Positions 8,523 to 16,496 of a stretch of 64,000 nt of DNA are shown here, piece after piece. How positions within the stretch are numbered: position 1 is the stretch's first letter; each line of letters opens with the position of its first letter. Below the pieces are notes generated by a model. The model saw only the letters and a list, made by a program, of their open reading frames with translations. It did not search any database and was not told where the DNA came from. Made by a program: the position numbers and the translations under genes. The DNA comes from CAZWCE01 sp964632505 (GTDB lineage: Bacteria; Planctomycetota; Planctomycetia; Pirellulales; Thermoguttaceae), in the NCBI GenBank assembly GCA_964632505.1, contig CAZWCE010000007.1, positions 62,001 to 126,000 on the forward strand, given 5' to 3'.

Positions 8523-9374
8523 TCAGGAAGACGTGGTTTCGCCTTCCGATTCCCGGATGTATCGATCGAGTGCGCACCTCTCCGGTTCATGGTACATTCG
8601 CCGGCGGGAAAGCACGTTGTCCCAATCGATGGCGTGGGCATCGAACTCCGGGCCATCGACACAGGTGAACTTCGACTCACCACCGACACGAACCCGACAA
8701 CCTCCGCACATCCCCGTCCCGTCGACCATGATGGTGTTCAAACTCGCCACCGTCTTGATTCCCAACGGACGCGTCATCTCCGCGCACGCCCTCATCATGA
8801 CGGTCGGACCGATCGTGTAGACGCAGCCGATTTCGTGCAGCCCGGCTCGGAGCAACTCGCCGAGTGGCCCGGTCACCAGACCGGATCGCCCCGCGGAGCC
8901 GTCATCGGTCGTGATGATATGACCGTCGCCGACTTGTTCGAGCCGATCACACCAGAAAAGGAGATCTTTCGTCCGGGCTCCCTGGATGACCAGGACCCGG
9001 TTGCCGACCTCCCGCATCGCCCGGGCTATGGAATACACCGGCGCGGCGCCGACGCCCCCGGCAACCATGACGACCGTCCCGTAATCGGCCGGTTCGCTCG
9101 GATGCCCCAGGGGTCCGATCATCGCATAAAAGCGATCATTCGGTTCGAATCGTTGCAACTTCGCGGTCGAGGCCCCGGCGGCCATGATGACCAGGGTGAT
9201 CGTTCCTTCGTCGCGGTCGAAATCGGCGATCGTCAACGGAATCCGCTCGGAACGCTCATCGCCCATCACGATGACGAACTGACCGGGTTGGGCCTTGCGC
9301 GCCACGCGCGGATACGATACGACGATTTCGGTGATACTCGGTCCGAGTCTCTGTTTGGAAAGGATGGGGACCAT
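8523..9374 (-). CDS. nfnA: NfnA/SudB-type small subunit, FAD/NAD and [2Fe-2S] protein
   Basis: This 283-residue flavoprotein resembles dihydroorotate dehydrogenase electron-transfer subunit PyrK and is the NfnA/SudB partner. An FAD-binding beta-barrel (about 1-95, with the PGQFVIVMGDERSERIPLTI stretch) precedes a NAD-binding fold starting with VAGGVGAAPVYSIARA (about 105-120). The C-terminus carries the [2Fe-2S] motif CGGCRVRVGG...C. Together with the gene that follows 100 bp downstream it should form a heterodimer transferring electrons between NADH, NADP and ferredoxin, or oxidising sulfide. The gene order, small subunit first, matches known nfn/sud operons. A sigma70-like promoter is found at 9545-9572. 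No pyrD lies nearby, which argues against a PyrK role. Confidence 0.85.
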   Translation of the reverse strand: MVPILSKQRLGPSITEIVVSYPRVARKAQPGQFVIVMGDERSERIPLTIADFDRDEGTITLVIMAAGASTAKLQRFEPNDRFYAMIGPLGHPSEPADYGTVVMVAGGVGAAPVYSIARAMREVGNRVLVIQGARTKDLLFWCDRLEQVGDGHIITTDDGSAGRSGLVTGPLGELLRAGLHEIGCVYTIGPTVMMRACAEMTRPLGIKTVASLNTIMVDGTGMCGGCRVRVGGESKFTCVDGPEFDAHAIDWDNVLSRRRMYHEPERCALDRYIRESEGETTSS

Positions 9375-9544
9375 GATTGCTCACGTCTTGATTGCGATTT
9401 TCTCAAGCCCGTTCGCCATGCCAGGCGCGAGAACGGCTTCCAGTGACGTTCCTCTCGTCTTGGAAACCGGAAAAGGGGCTTGACGTTCGATCGTTCGAGG
9501 AAACGGAACTCGAAAAGGGAATTCCGAAATGCTATTCCGAGTCT

Positions 9545-9572
9545 ATTATATCAAATACCCTTTTGCCGACAA
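9545..9572 (-). promoter_or_regulatory. Sigma70-like promoter of the nfnAB genes
   Basis: Leftward, a TTGTCG -35 (4 of 6) and a perfect TATAAT -10 are separated by 16 bp. The predicted transcript starts near 9538, about 165 nt before the nfnA ATG, leaving room for leader regulation, although I see no known riboswitch there. Confidence 0.5.
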
Positions 9573-9692
9573 TCGGGGGAAAAGTCAACGTTCCGAACCC
9601 GGGCGATGGTCCCTTCGGTGAATCGAAGATGTGCTGGAAAGATTGAACCCTCTTTCGACTCCGACATTCGTCCGAATCTTTCGTGAGTTCTC

Positions 9693-9721
9693 TTTCGATG
9701 TTCTTTCCCGCCGGTTACAAT
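9693..9721 (+). promoter_or_regulatory. Candidate promoter of the TIM-barrel gene
   Basis: A TACAAT -10 (9716-9721, 5 of 6) lies about 55 nt before the chosen start codon. The matching -35 at 17 bp, TTTCGA, is poor (3 of 6). Confidence 0.35.
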
Positions 9722-9776
9722 GGGGAGAGTCGATTTTTTACACGACACCGCAAGAAAAATAACAGGAGTTGGTTTC

Positions 9777-10694
9777 ATGGTCGATTCAACGGTCCATCGC
9801 GAACATCGACACTTTGGCTTTGGTGCCTTCGGGTTGCCGCTTTTCGTGGGTACGCTGCTTCTCCCCTTGCTTCTCCGCGGCTCGGTTCTTGCCGAAGAGG
9901 CCTACCCCTTTTTTGCTTTCGAAAACGCGTTCCGGGGCGACCCCGCCTATACGTCGCTCGACGAGCAGTGTGAACTGCTTCGAGAACTCGGGTACGACGG
10001 CATCGGCCCGAGCGGGCTGGACGGCATTGCCGAGATGATCGCCACCCTCGATGAGCATGGGATCGCGCTCTCGGCGTTGTACGTTCGCCTGACGGTCGAG
10101 CAAGACCAAGTCACGCACGATCCCAGGTTGGAGAAGGTGATCGAGCAATTGGCCGGAAGAAAGACGATCATCTGGCTGCACTGCCCGAAGGGGCAACCCA
10201 CTCCGAAAGCGCCTGCCGCCGACAAGGCCCTGGTCGCAAAACTCCGCGATTTGGCGAATGTCGCCGAAAAGGCCGATCTGAAAATGGCGATCTACCCCCA
10301 CGCCGGTTTCTACCTCGCGACGACTGAAGAGGCGGAACGGATCGTCGGAAAAGTGGATCACCCGAATTTGGGGATTTCCTGGAACCTCTGCCATCGGCTG
10401 AAAACGGCCGGAAGCGAAAACATCGAAGTGGAACTCCGCCGTATCTTACCGAAGCTTTTCTGCGTTTCGATCAACGGAGCCGACGCGGACGGAGAAGATT
10501 GGACGACGCTCATTCAGCCGCTCGATGCCGGCACGTTCGACAACGGTGCGTTGATGGAGCAGCTCCATCGCATGGGGTATCGGGGGCCCGTGGGGCTCCA
10601 GTGCTACAACGTTCCGGGAACCGCACGGGAGAAACTGAGCCGATCGATCGACGCGTGGAATCGCATCGAACCGGAAGTCGAGAAATCGGAATAG
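9777..10694 (+). CDS. Exported sugar phosphate isomerase/epimerase-like TIM-barrel protein
   Basis: The mature protein is a xylose-isomerase-like (AP endonuclease 2 superfamily) TIM barrel, often a sugar epimerase, isomerase or 3-ketosugar-processing enzyme. The start at 9777 is chosen because AGGAG lies 8 nt upstream and gives a signal peptide with a hydrophobic core (about 15-36) ending in VLAEEA. A longer frame from 9720 has no such support. Motifs include the start AFENAFRG, YDGIGPSGLDGIAEM (about 65-80), the metal-site-like MAIYPHAGFY (about 170-180) and NLGISWNLCH (about 200). Metal-binding His, Asp and Glu are plausible but cannot be fixed. Members with signal peptides are abundant in Planctomycetota, usually with sugar-degradation genes. 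The ModE-like regulator follows 50 bp downstream and may be co-transcribed. Confidence 0.82.
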   Translation: MVDSTVHREHRHFGFGAFGLPLFVGTLLLPLLLRGSVLAEEAYPFFAFENAFRGDPAYTSLDEQCELLRELGYDGIGPSGLDGIAEMIATLDEHGIALSALYVRLTVEQDQVTHDPRLEKVIEQLAGRKTIIWLHCPKGQPTPKAPAADKALVAKLRDLANVAEKADLKMAIYPHAGFYLATTEEAERIVGKVDHPNLGISWNLCHRLKTAGSENIEVELRRILPKLFCVSINGADADGEDWTTLIQPLDAGTFDNGALMEQLHRMGYRGPVGLQCYNVPGTAREKLSRSIDAWNRIEPEVEKSE

Positions 10695-10744
10695 GCGGAG
10701 TACACGAACTGAATCGCGATCGGAGCTTGAGGAGACGGAATCGC

Positions 10745-11116
10745 ATGTCGATCGATGTCCGATGTCGAATCTGGCTGGAGAAAGAAGGGGAACCGTTCAT
10801 GGGAGATCGCCTCGCCGCCTACCTGGAAGCGATCGAACAGCTCGGTTCCATCTCCGCGGCGGCCCGAGCGTCGGGGGTGAGTTATCGGACGATCTGGGAT
10901 GCGATCAACCGGACGGAAAAAGTGTACGGAAAATCATTGATCCTCCGGCATTCCGGAGGCGCCGGCGGAGGGGGCTGTCGGTTGACCGATCACGGTCGCC
11001 GTTTACTGACCGGATATCTGAGATACCGGAAAAAGATCAGGCAGAATTGTGTTTCCGAGTTGGGCCGGTTGCTCCCGGGGCTTGAAGCGAATGAACTTCC
11101 GACGGAAAACTCTTGA
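10745..11116 (+). CDS. ModE-type winged helix-turn-helix regulator (DNA-binding domain only)
   Basis: The 123-residue protein matches the N-terminal LysR-like winged helix of the molybdate regulator ModE. It has FMGDRLAAYLEAIEQLGS, then SISAAARASGVSYRTIWDAI (helix-turn-helix, about 34-53), and GGAGGGGCRLTDHGRRLL (wing, about 70-90). The C-terminal molybdate-binding (Mop) domains of full ModE are missing, so sensing of molybdate is not assured; single-domain versions are frequent and their ligands mostly unknown. The start at 10745 follows GGAG by 10 nt and matches the family N-terminus. The reading frame extends upstream but overlaps the preceding gene and has no conservation. No molybdate transporter is in the window. 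Confidence 0.8.
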   Translation: MSIDVRCRIWLEKEGEPFMGDRLAAYLEAIEQLGSISAAARASGVSYRTIWDAINRTEKVYGKSLILRHSGGAGGGGCRLTDHGRRLLTGYLRYRKKIRQNCVSELGRLLPGLEANELPTENS

Positions 11117-11140
11117 CGCACCCTTTGAATCATTCACCTC

Positions 11141-12802
11141 TCAGAGATCGTTGCCGTCGGGCGGAGTGGTTTCTCCTTGCTCACTTTCCTGCTCTCGAGA
11201 AGAAGCCTCTTGGAGTTCTTCCTCAATGCGTTCGGCAAGACGGCTCAACTGGGCGTTCCAATTATGGTTGGGGACCGCCCCTTTCTTGATGCGAATAATC
11301 TCCACCGACCGCTCGAGCAATTGCCGGACCTGCGGATCCCAGCTATCGGCACCCAGTTCGAGCAATTCGTTCAGCCTTGCCTGTGCGAGGGAAAGCTGAT
11401 CGTTGCCGGCGTAGATCCACACGAGCCCAGAGAGGCCGAAGGCGTAGTAACGCGGTTCCGAATCCCCTAAATCAACGAATTCCTGAAAGATCGCTTTCGC
11501 CTTTTCGTCCTCCTCGCCGACGAGATATTGAAACGCAAGTTGCTGCTTCGCCTTTCTTCCCCAGTAGTTGTGGTGCTCGGGAAAATGTTTGATCACACTC
11601 TGCCAAGCCTCTTCGGTTCCAATCCGCGCGGCATAAAGCCACTGTTCTCCCACGGTATCTTTGACCTCGATCGAGGTCTCTTTCACTTCGGAGGCGAACT
11701 CCGGGGACCGTCGGAGTTGCCAGTACGCAAGCCCCCCTCCTAGGAGAAACACCCCCAAAAGTGATGCCGCGGCGAGCCCTTTTTGCCAAGGACTCTTCCG
11801 AAAACGGGCTTCCATCTGCATCGTGGCGCCGAGCTTATCGGTCGTGGCGATCAGATTCGCTTCGGAATCCTCCAGCACGCATTGGTCCCAGTCCGGAAGG
11901 GCTTCCCAGGAATCCATTTCCCCGAAATACTGCGACTGGATCTGCTTCAGCTCGCGCTGCACCAAACGTGGCTGCTCGTAACGATCTTTCGGCTCCTTGG
12001 CCAGCATTTTGTGGATCAGCCGCGCCAGGGGGGGAGGGACGTCGGGCCGGAGGTTCTCCAACGATTCCGGCGACTTGCGGAGATGCTGAACCGCCACGCT
12101 CAGCGGAGTGTCCCCCGTAAAAGGCGGGTTCCCGGCAAGCATCTGGTAGCTCGTCACGCCCAAAGAATAGATGTCGCTGCGAACGTCGAGTGGTTTCCCC
12201 TCGGTCTGCTCGGGACTCATGTACAGCGGGGTTCCAAGCGTGATGCCGATTTGCGTGAGATTCAACCCGTCGGCCTCGGTGGGATCGAGGATGCGGGCCA
12301 ACCCGAAGTCGGCGACCTTCACCTCCCGGGAATCGTTCACCAGAATATTTTCCGGCTTGATATCACGATGCACGATCCCCTGCCGCGAGGCTTTCTCCAA
12401 CGCCGCGGCCACCTGCCACATGATGGCGATGCACCAGTGAGGAGATAAGCTCCCCTGTTTGCGAAGAAGGCCCTGAAGATTGATCCCCGGCACGTACTCC
12501 TGAGAAATGTAGTGCACCCCGTCGACCTGTCCGACATCGAATATCTGCACGATATTCACATGCACCAGTTGAGCCGCTGCCCGGGCTTCTCGATGGAAAC
12601 GCTTCACATAGGTCTCGTCGTCCATCCACTCCCGTTTGAGAATCTTCAGGGCGACCTTGCGGCCGAGCGAGGGCTGTTCGGCGAGGTAGACATCGGCCAT
12701 CGCTCCGCTGCCGAGTCGGCGCAGGATGCGGTATTCGCCGAACGGTTGTCCGGTCAAATCCGAGGAAAACGCTCGCTTGTCGGATGGATCATGAGCACAC
12801 AT
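11141..12802 (-). CDS. Transmembrane serine/threonine protein kinase
   Basis: A Hanks-type kinase domain occupies roughly the first 290 residues: glycine loop RRLGSGAMADVYLAE, the ATP lysine in VALKIL, catalytic loop HRDIKPENIL, DFGLA, and activation segment YMSPEQTEGK, the form typical of PknB-like kinases in Planctomycetota. A membrane span follows (about 345-365, SLLGVFLLGGGLAYW). The extracytoplasmic tail of about 190 residues looks like TPR helices and ends in a charged Glu/Ser stretch. It probably senses an envelope signal and phosphorylates cytoplasmic targets. The ATG at 12802 is used; a GTG at 12829 gives nine more residues, and neither has a clear Shine-Dalgarno. It converges on the ModE-like gene, and a good -10 lies upstream at 12955. 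Confidence 0.9.
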   Translation of the reverse strand: MCAHDPSDKRAFSSDLTGQPFGEYRILRRLGSGAMADVYLAEQPSLGRKVALKILKREWMDDETYVKRFHREARAAAQLVHVNIVQIFDVGQVDGVHYISQEYVPGINLQGLLRKQGSLSPHWCIAIMWQVAAALEKASRQGIVHRDIKPENILVNDSREVKVADFGLARILDPTEADGLNLTQIGITLGTPLYMSPEQTEGKPLDVRSDIYSLGVTSYQMLAGNPPFTGDTPLSVAVQHLRKSPESLENLRPDVPPPLARLIHKMLAKEPKDRYEQPRLVQRELKQIQSQYFGEMDSWEALPDWDQCVLEDSEANLIATTDKLGATMQMEARFRKSPWQKGLAAASLLGVFLLGGGLAYWQLRRSPEFASEVKETSIEVKDTVGEQWLYAARIGTEEAWQSVIKHFPEHHNYWGRKAKQQLAFQYLVGEEDEKAKAIFQEFVDLGDSEPRYYAFGLSGLVWIYAGNDQLSLAQARLNELLELGADSWDPQVRQLLERSVEIIRIKKGAVPNHNWNAQLSRLAERIEEELQEASSREQESEQGETTPPDGNDL

Positions 12803-12954
12803 CGATACTACCGGGGAGGTTTCAGGCACGTGGTTTGGAACAGATGCTCGAAAATCCGGGAGAAAAGGGGAGTTCCCGAGAAAAGCATCTTCCGAAAAGC
12901 CTCACAAGGGGACAAGGCTATCGGCGAAGCGGAGGGATCGGATGATTCTCCTAC

Positions 12955-12960
12955 ATTATA
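12955..12960 (-). promoter_or_regulatory. Candidate -10 element of the kinase gene
   Basis: Leftward this is a perfect TATAAT within GGTATAATG. No convincing -35 lies 16-18 bp upstream. It falls between the terminator of the upstream PilZ-like gene and the kinase start, about 150 nt from the latter, which is the right place for the kinase promoter. Confidence 0.4.
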
Positions 12961-12993
12961 CCTTCCCCGCCTCATTCATTCCTACCCCCGAGC

Positions 12994-13024
12994 AATAAAA
13001 AAACGCCCGATCTTCGGGCGTTTT
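12994..13024 (-). terminator. Intrinsic terminator of the PilZ-like gene
   Basis: AAAACGCCCGA pairs perfectly with TCGGGCGTTTT (11 bp, 3-nt loop). Read leftward, the hairpin is followed by seven T residues. It lies about 40 bp beyond the PilZ-like stop codon. Confidence 0.9.
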
Positions 13025-13062
13025 GGGACGACAACTCATGCCAAGATGAATCAAAGCCGTGT

Positions 13063-13494
13063 TCACTTACCGGGAAACTCCTCGTAGGATTCCAGGAATC
13101 GACCTCCACTTTCGTACCAACCCTGTTCGGTGAAGCGACACCAAGCCAGATCGATCAAGAAGTGGCTGGTATCGCCGTCGGTGGCATTGAGGACGGCGAT
13201 CATACGTCGATACGGCAGGGGCTTGGGATGATAAAATCCCAGGCCCGATTCCGACAAGTGCTTCCCGACGACCACCACGGGGTCGCCGTCAAGAATTTTT
13301 CCCATCTCATCCACCGGGAAAAGCTGCACCAGATAGGGATACGGAAAACGCTGCTCCGCGCGTCTTTCGCAGGCGGTTTCCTGAGGATAGATCGTCCCCA
13401 GAATCCCCCAGACTTCGTCTCGGACTTCGTCGACGGAATCGAAGTTGTTTGCAGGACACATGTCCGGGTACTCGAAATGGGTGAGCGGATTCAT
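13063..13494 (-). CDS. PilZ-like domain protein
   Basis: This 143-residue cytoplasmic protein contains a PilZ-like beta-barrel, from the basic ERRAEQRFPYPYLVQLFPVD segment (about 47-66), which resembles the RxxxR c-di-GMP loop, through GKHLSESGLGFYHPKPLPYRR, which resembles the D/NxSxxG motif. A c-di-GMP-binding or adaptor role is likely but not proven; the second motif reads S-E-S-G, close to the canonical form. The start at 13494 has AAGGA 7 nt upstream and begins MNPLTHFEYPDM. The longer frame from 13617 lacks support. The gene stands alone with its own terminator, between a Ski2-like helicase and the kinase. In Planctomycetota such short PilZ proteins are numerous and often regulate surface attachment. 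Confidence 0.68.
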   Translation of the reverse strand: MNPLTHFEYPDMCPANNFDSVDEVRDEVWGILGTIYPQETACERRAEQRFPYPYLVQLFPVDEMGKILDGDPVVVVGKHLSESGLGFYHPKPLPYRRMIAVLNATDGDTSHFLIDLAWCRFTEQGWYESGGRFLESYEEFPGK

Positions 13495-13883
13495 GGATGA
13501 TTCCTTGGAACATGGAGGAGAGGTCTCTGGGATCGTTTCAACGGAAGTTGCCCGAAGCGACGCATGCGGCACGGATTCGCACGTCGAGCGCAATGGGTCA
13601 CGAACCTTTGGGAGCAATCAGGTCTCCGTAAATGCGATCACGGAAAAACAGACGAGAGTGCAACGACGCTCCGAGGCGTCATCGAGTGATCATGAGCAGT
13701 ATCTCCCTGATGGGTATTCTTCCCTCCGAGGAGACATCGAGAACGGTCCAAACGGCCATCGCTCGGCCGCACGAGGGGGCTCATCGTCCCGGGCCCGACG
13801 GCGATCGTCTTGACCGCTCAAATAAAGAATATGTCACGAAACCCGGCTCGTCAAATCGCAATTCGGAGGGAAAAGGCCCGGAC
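13495..13883. other. Intergenic region with no recognised element
   Basis: These 389 bp lie between the end of the Ski2-like helicase gene and the start of the PilZ-like gene, both leftward. I see no convincing promoter, hairpin or reading frame beyond the PilZ Shine-Dalgarno at its left edge. Confidence 0.4.
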
Positions 13884-16397
13884 TTATCCGATCGCTTCCT
13901 CGCGAGACTCGACCTGCCGGAGAACTTCCTGCGTGCTGGAGGGATCGATCCGCCGACAGCAGGCGGTCAGCTCGGCAATGATCTCGCGAAGATCGCCTTT
14001 CCATTCCTCCTCGTCCGTTTCGGGGGGGACGAGATCCAGAAATTCGCTCAACAGAAGAATCAGACGTAAAAGATGCCTGAAAATCACCCCTTCCTGTTTC
14101 TGCAAGTTCCGACTGGTGACGAACTTGTTGAAATCGCCACCGAACTCGAGGATTTCTCCGGCCGCCCAGACCGGCGTGGTCCGAACATCGACAGAACCGC
14201 CATAATCGTAATCAAACATACGGCGGAGCTTCTCGGCCAGCGTGAGAACCCAGGTTTTTTCCTCCGCATAGGCTCCGAAGCGTCGATCCCTCGGATCCTC
14301 TTCCTTGGGGGCCAGTTCCTCGGGCAACGCGAGACCCAACTGCAAAAGCTGGGGATCGAGCCGGTTCGTGGCCAAGGGACCGGGGGGCAATTCTTCCTGG
14401 TCGGGTACCCGGACGTGACGCGCCACCGACCCCGGCATCTCCAAAACGCTCTCGAACGCTTGGAGACGCTCCCGGCGATCGGCAATCCCCAACTGGTTGA
14501 CGAGGAAGATGCCGTAAAGCGGGTTCACTCCGCGCAAACGACGCAGCAGTTCGAGACGTTCATTCGGGTTGGCGAACCGCGGTCGGTAACGCTCCGAAGA
14601 ATCATCTTCTTCGCTCTCCGTTCGGTCGCCGGAGGAGCCGCTATCGGTCGATTTCTTCGAGTCGGAACTCTTCTCCTCGAAAATCGTCTGACCGAAAAGG
14701 GAGATGGTCCCCGATTCGCCTCCTTCTTTCTCCCGGTCGGAAGTTGCTTTTCTCTTCTCTTCTTCTGATGATGAGGCGTCGGCGGAATCGTCCCGTCCGG
14801 CTTCGATGCCGAAATCCAACGGGTTGGGGTCGAGCGATACGTACCCGGCTCGCCAGAGAGTCAACAGCATCCGATCGAGTTGTTTCTGCCCCTGTTCGAG
14901 TTTCTTGGACGACATCAATCTTCGAGAAACGAGATTGCGAATCGGCTCCAGTTCCGGCGAGGCATCGAGCATGTGGGCGAGCATCCGCCACGGCAATGGG
15001 CCCCGGCTGACCAGCTTGCCGGGAGGCGACTCGATCAGTTTTCGAAATTGTTCTTCGCTCCAATACTGCTCGGTCGCCCTGCGCTTCGGCATTTTCTTTT
15101 TGATTTTCTTTTTCATCTGCCGGAGCTTGGGATCCTTGGTGTCGTCGGGAATCTGATCGTACTTCTCCTTCCACCGAGCGATCTTCACGTCGTCTTCATG
15201 CGCAAGAACGAAGACGTAGCCCTGGGCATCGAACTGCGGTCGCCCTGCTCGACCGAAAATCTGGTGGGCGGTACTCGCCTCGACGATGCGTTTCTTCCCC
15301 GGGGGACCTTTCAGAATGCTCGGTAGGACGACCGATCGGGCCGGCAAATTGATGCCCGCCGCCAGAGTTTCCGTACAAATCGTCACTGAAAGCAGCTTCT
15401 TCTGGAAAAGCTCCTCGACGATCCGTCGGTACTTCGGCATCACGCCGGCATGATGCACTCCCACCCCACGAAGCAGCAACTGCTTGATCTTCGGGCCGGC
15501 CCCCTTGGACCAATCGTCTTGCTTGAGTCGCTCCACCAGCTCCGACTGGCGGGCATCGTCAATGATCTTCTTGCCCTTGATCTGTTCGGCGACGTTCCAG
15601 CATTCCTCGCGATTGAAACAGAAGACCAAGGCGGGAGTCAGCCGTTCCTCTTCACTTCCGGCAGCCATCCTCTCCAACTGTTCGGTCAGAAGCTGATCGC
15701 CCACCCAGGAGAAGGTCAACGGCACCTTACGGACGTCGGACTGGATCAGATCGAGATCGCGATCGGTCGTCTGCCGTAGCCAACTGACGAAATCGTAGGC
15801 ATTTCCTACCGTCGCGGAAATCAAGAGCGTTCGGATATGCGAAGGCAACAGTTCGAGCGTGAATTCCCAGACAATGCCGCGCTCGTTATCGGTGAAGCTG
15901 TGGAATTCATCCATCACGACGACGCCGACATCGTCGAAACGCACGGCCTCGGGTGGCGTCTTTTCCACATCGCCGGGGGGAGTTTCTTCTTCGGTGTCCA
16001 CTCCGGCGCGGTGAATCAGGCGATTGAAGAGGATTTCGGCGACCACCACCAGCACCGTCGCCTCGGGATTCTCGCGCCGATTGCCGGTCACCAGCCCTAC
16101 CTCGTCGGCCGAAAATCCCCAACGGACCGCCGATTCCCGAAATTCCCGATACTTCTGTTCCGTCAGGGCGATCAGCGGGGTCGTGTAGTAAGCCCGCGTG
16201 CCGGTTTTCAGCGCTTCGAAGAGCCCCGCCTCGGCGATCATCGTCTTTCCCATCCCCGTGGGAGCCGAAACCAGACCCCCCTGTTCGGAGGAAAACCAGG
16301 AAAGAATCGCCTCTTCCTGAAATGGGTACGGTTCGTAGGGAAGCTGTTCCAGATAGGCTTCGGCGATGTCGTCGCGTGTCGGCGGGGTTTCACTCAT
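13884..16397 (-). CDS. Ski2-like superfamily 2 DExH-box helicase
   Basis: The 837-residue protein is an ATP-dependent RNA or DNA helicase of the Ski2/Hel308-like group. Seen in order: motif I SAPTGMGKTMIAEAG (about 39-53), a DExH motif II VVVMDEFHSF (about 158-167), motif III LISATVGN, and motifs V and VI TETLAAGINLPARSVVLPS and QIFGRAGRPQFD (about 345-395). Residues about 545-610 form an acidic, serine-rich linker of low complexity. The last 220 residues are a helical region I cannot assign. The substrate is unknown; bacterial members have been linked to RNA processing or repair. The start ATG at 16397 fits the family N-terminus. It is 99 bp downstream of the tandem MBL gene. Confidence 0.87.
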   Translation of the reverse strand: MSETPPTRDDIAEAYLEQLPYEPYPFQEEAILSWFSSEQGGLVSAPTGMGKTMIAEAGLFEALKTGTRAYYTTPLIALTEQKYREFRESAVRWGFSADEVGLVTGNRRENPEATVLVVVAEILFNRLIHRAGVDTEEETPPGDVEKTPPEAVRFDDVGVVVMDEFHSFTDNERGIVWEFTLELLPSHIRTLLISATVGNAYDFVSWLRQTTDRDLDLIQSDVRKVPLTFSWVGDQLLTEQLERMAAGSEEERLTPALVFCFNREECWNVAEQIKGKKIIDDARQSELVERLKQDDWSKGAGPKIKQLLLRGVGVHHAGVMPKYRRIVEELFQKKLLSVTICTETLAAGINLPARSVVLPSILKGPPGKKRIVEASTAHQIFGRAGRPQFDAQGYVFVLAHEDDVKIARWKEKYDQIPDDTKDPKLRQMKKKIKKKMPKRRATEQYWSEEQFRKLIESPPGKLVSRGPLPWRMLAHMLDASPELEPIRNLVSRRLMSSKKLEQGQKQLDRMLLTLWRAGYVSLDPNPLDFGIEAGRDDSADASSSEEEKRKATSDREKEGGESGTISLFGQTIFEEKSSDSKKSTDSGSSGDRTESEEDDSSERYRPRFANPNERLELLRRLRGVNPLYGIFLVNQLGIADRRERLQAFESVLEMPGSVARHVRVPDQEELPPGPLATNRLDPQLLQLGLALPEELAPKEEDPRDRRFGAYAEEKTWVLTLAEKLRRMFDYDYGGSVDVRTTPVWAAGEILEFGGDFNKFVTSRNLQKQEGVIFRHLLRLILLLSEFLDLVPPETDEEEWKGDLREIIAELTACCRRIDPSSTQEVLRQVESREEAIG

Positions 16398-16496
16398 GGC
16401 AATCCTTGCGAGAAAAAAAGAACCTCGACGCTTGCGCGGGAGAAAGCGTCGGGACGAGCGGGGAAAGGTTCCAAATGGAATCGGCGCAAAGGGGCG

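Larger units (their letters stand above)
9375..9776. other. Divergent intergenic region of nfnA and the TIM-barrel gene
   Basis: This 402-bp region has no coding content I can support. It contains a leftward promoter (9545-9572) and a weaker rightward one (9693-9721), so it is a bidirectional control region with leaders of roughly 165 nt for nfnA and about 50 nt for the TIM-barrel gene. Confidence 0.6.
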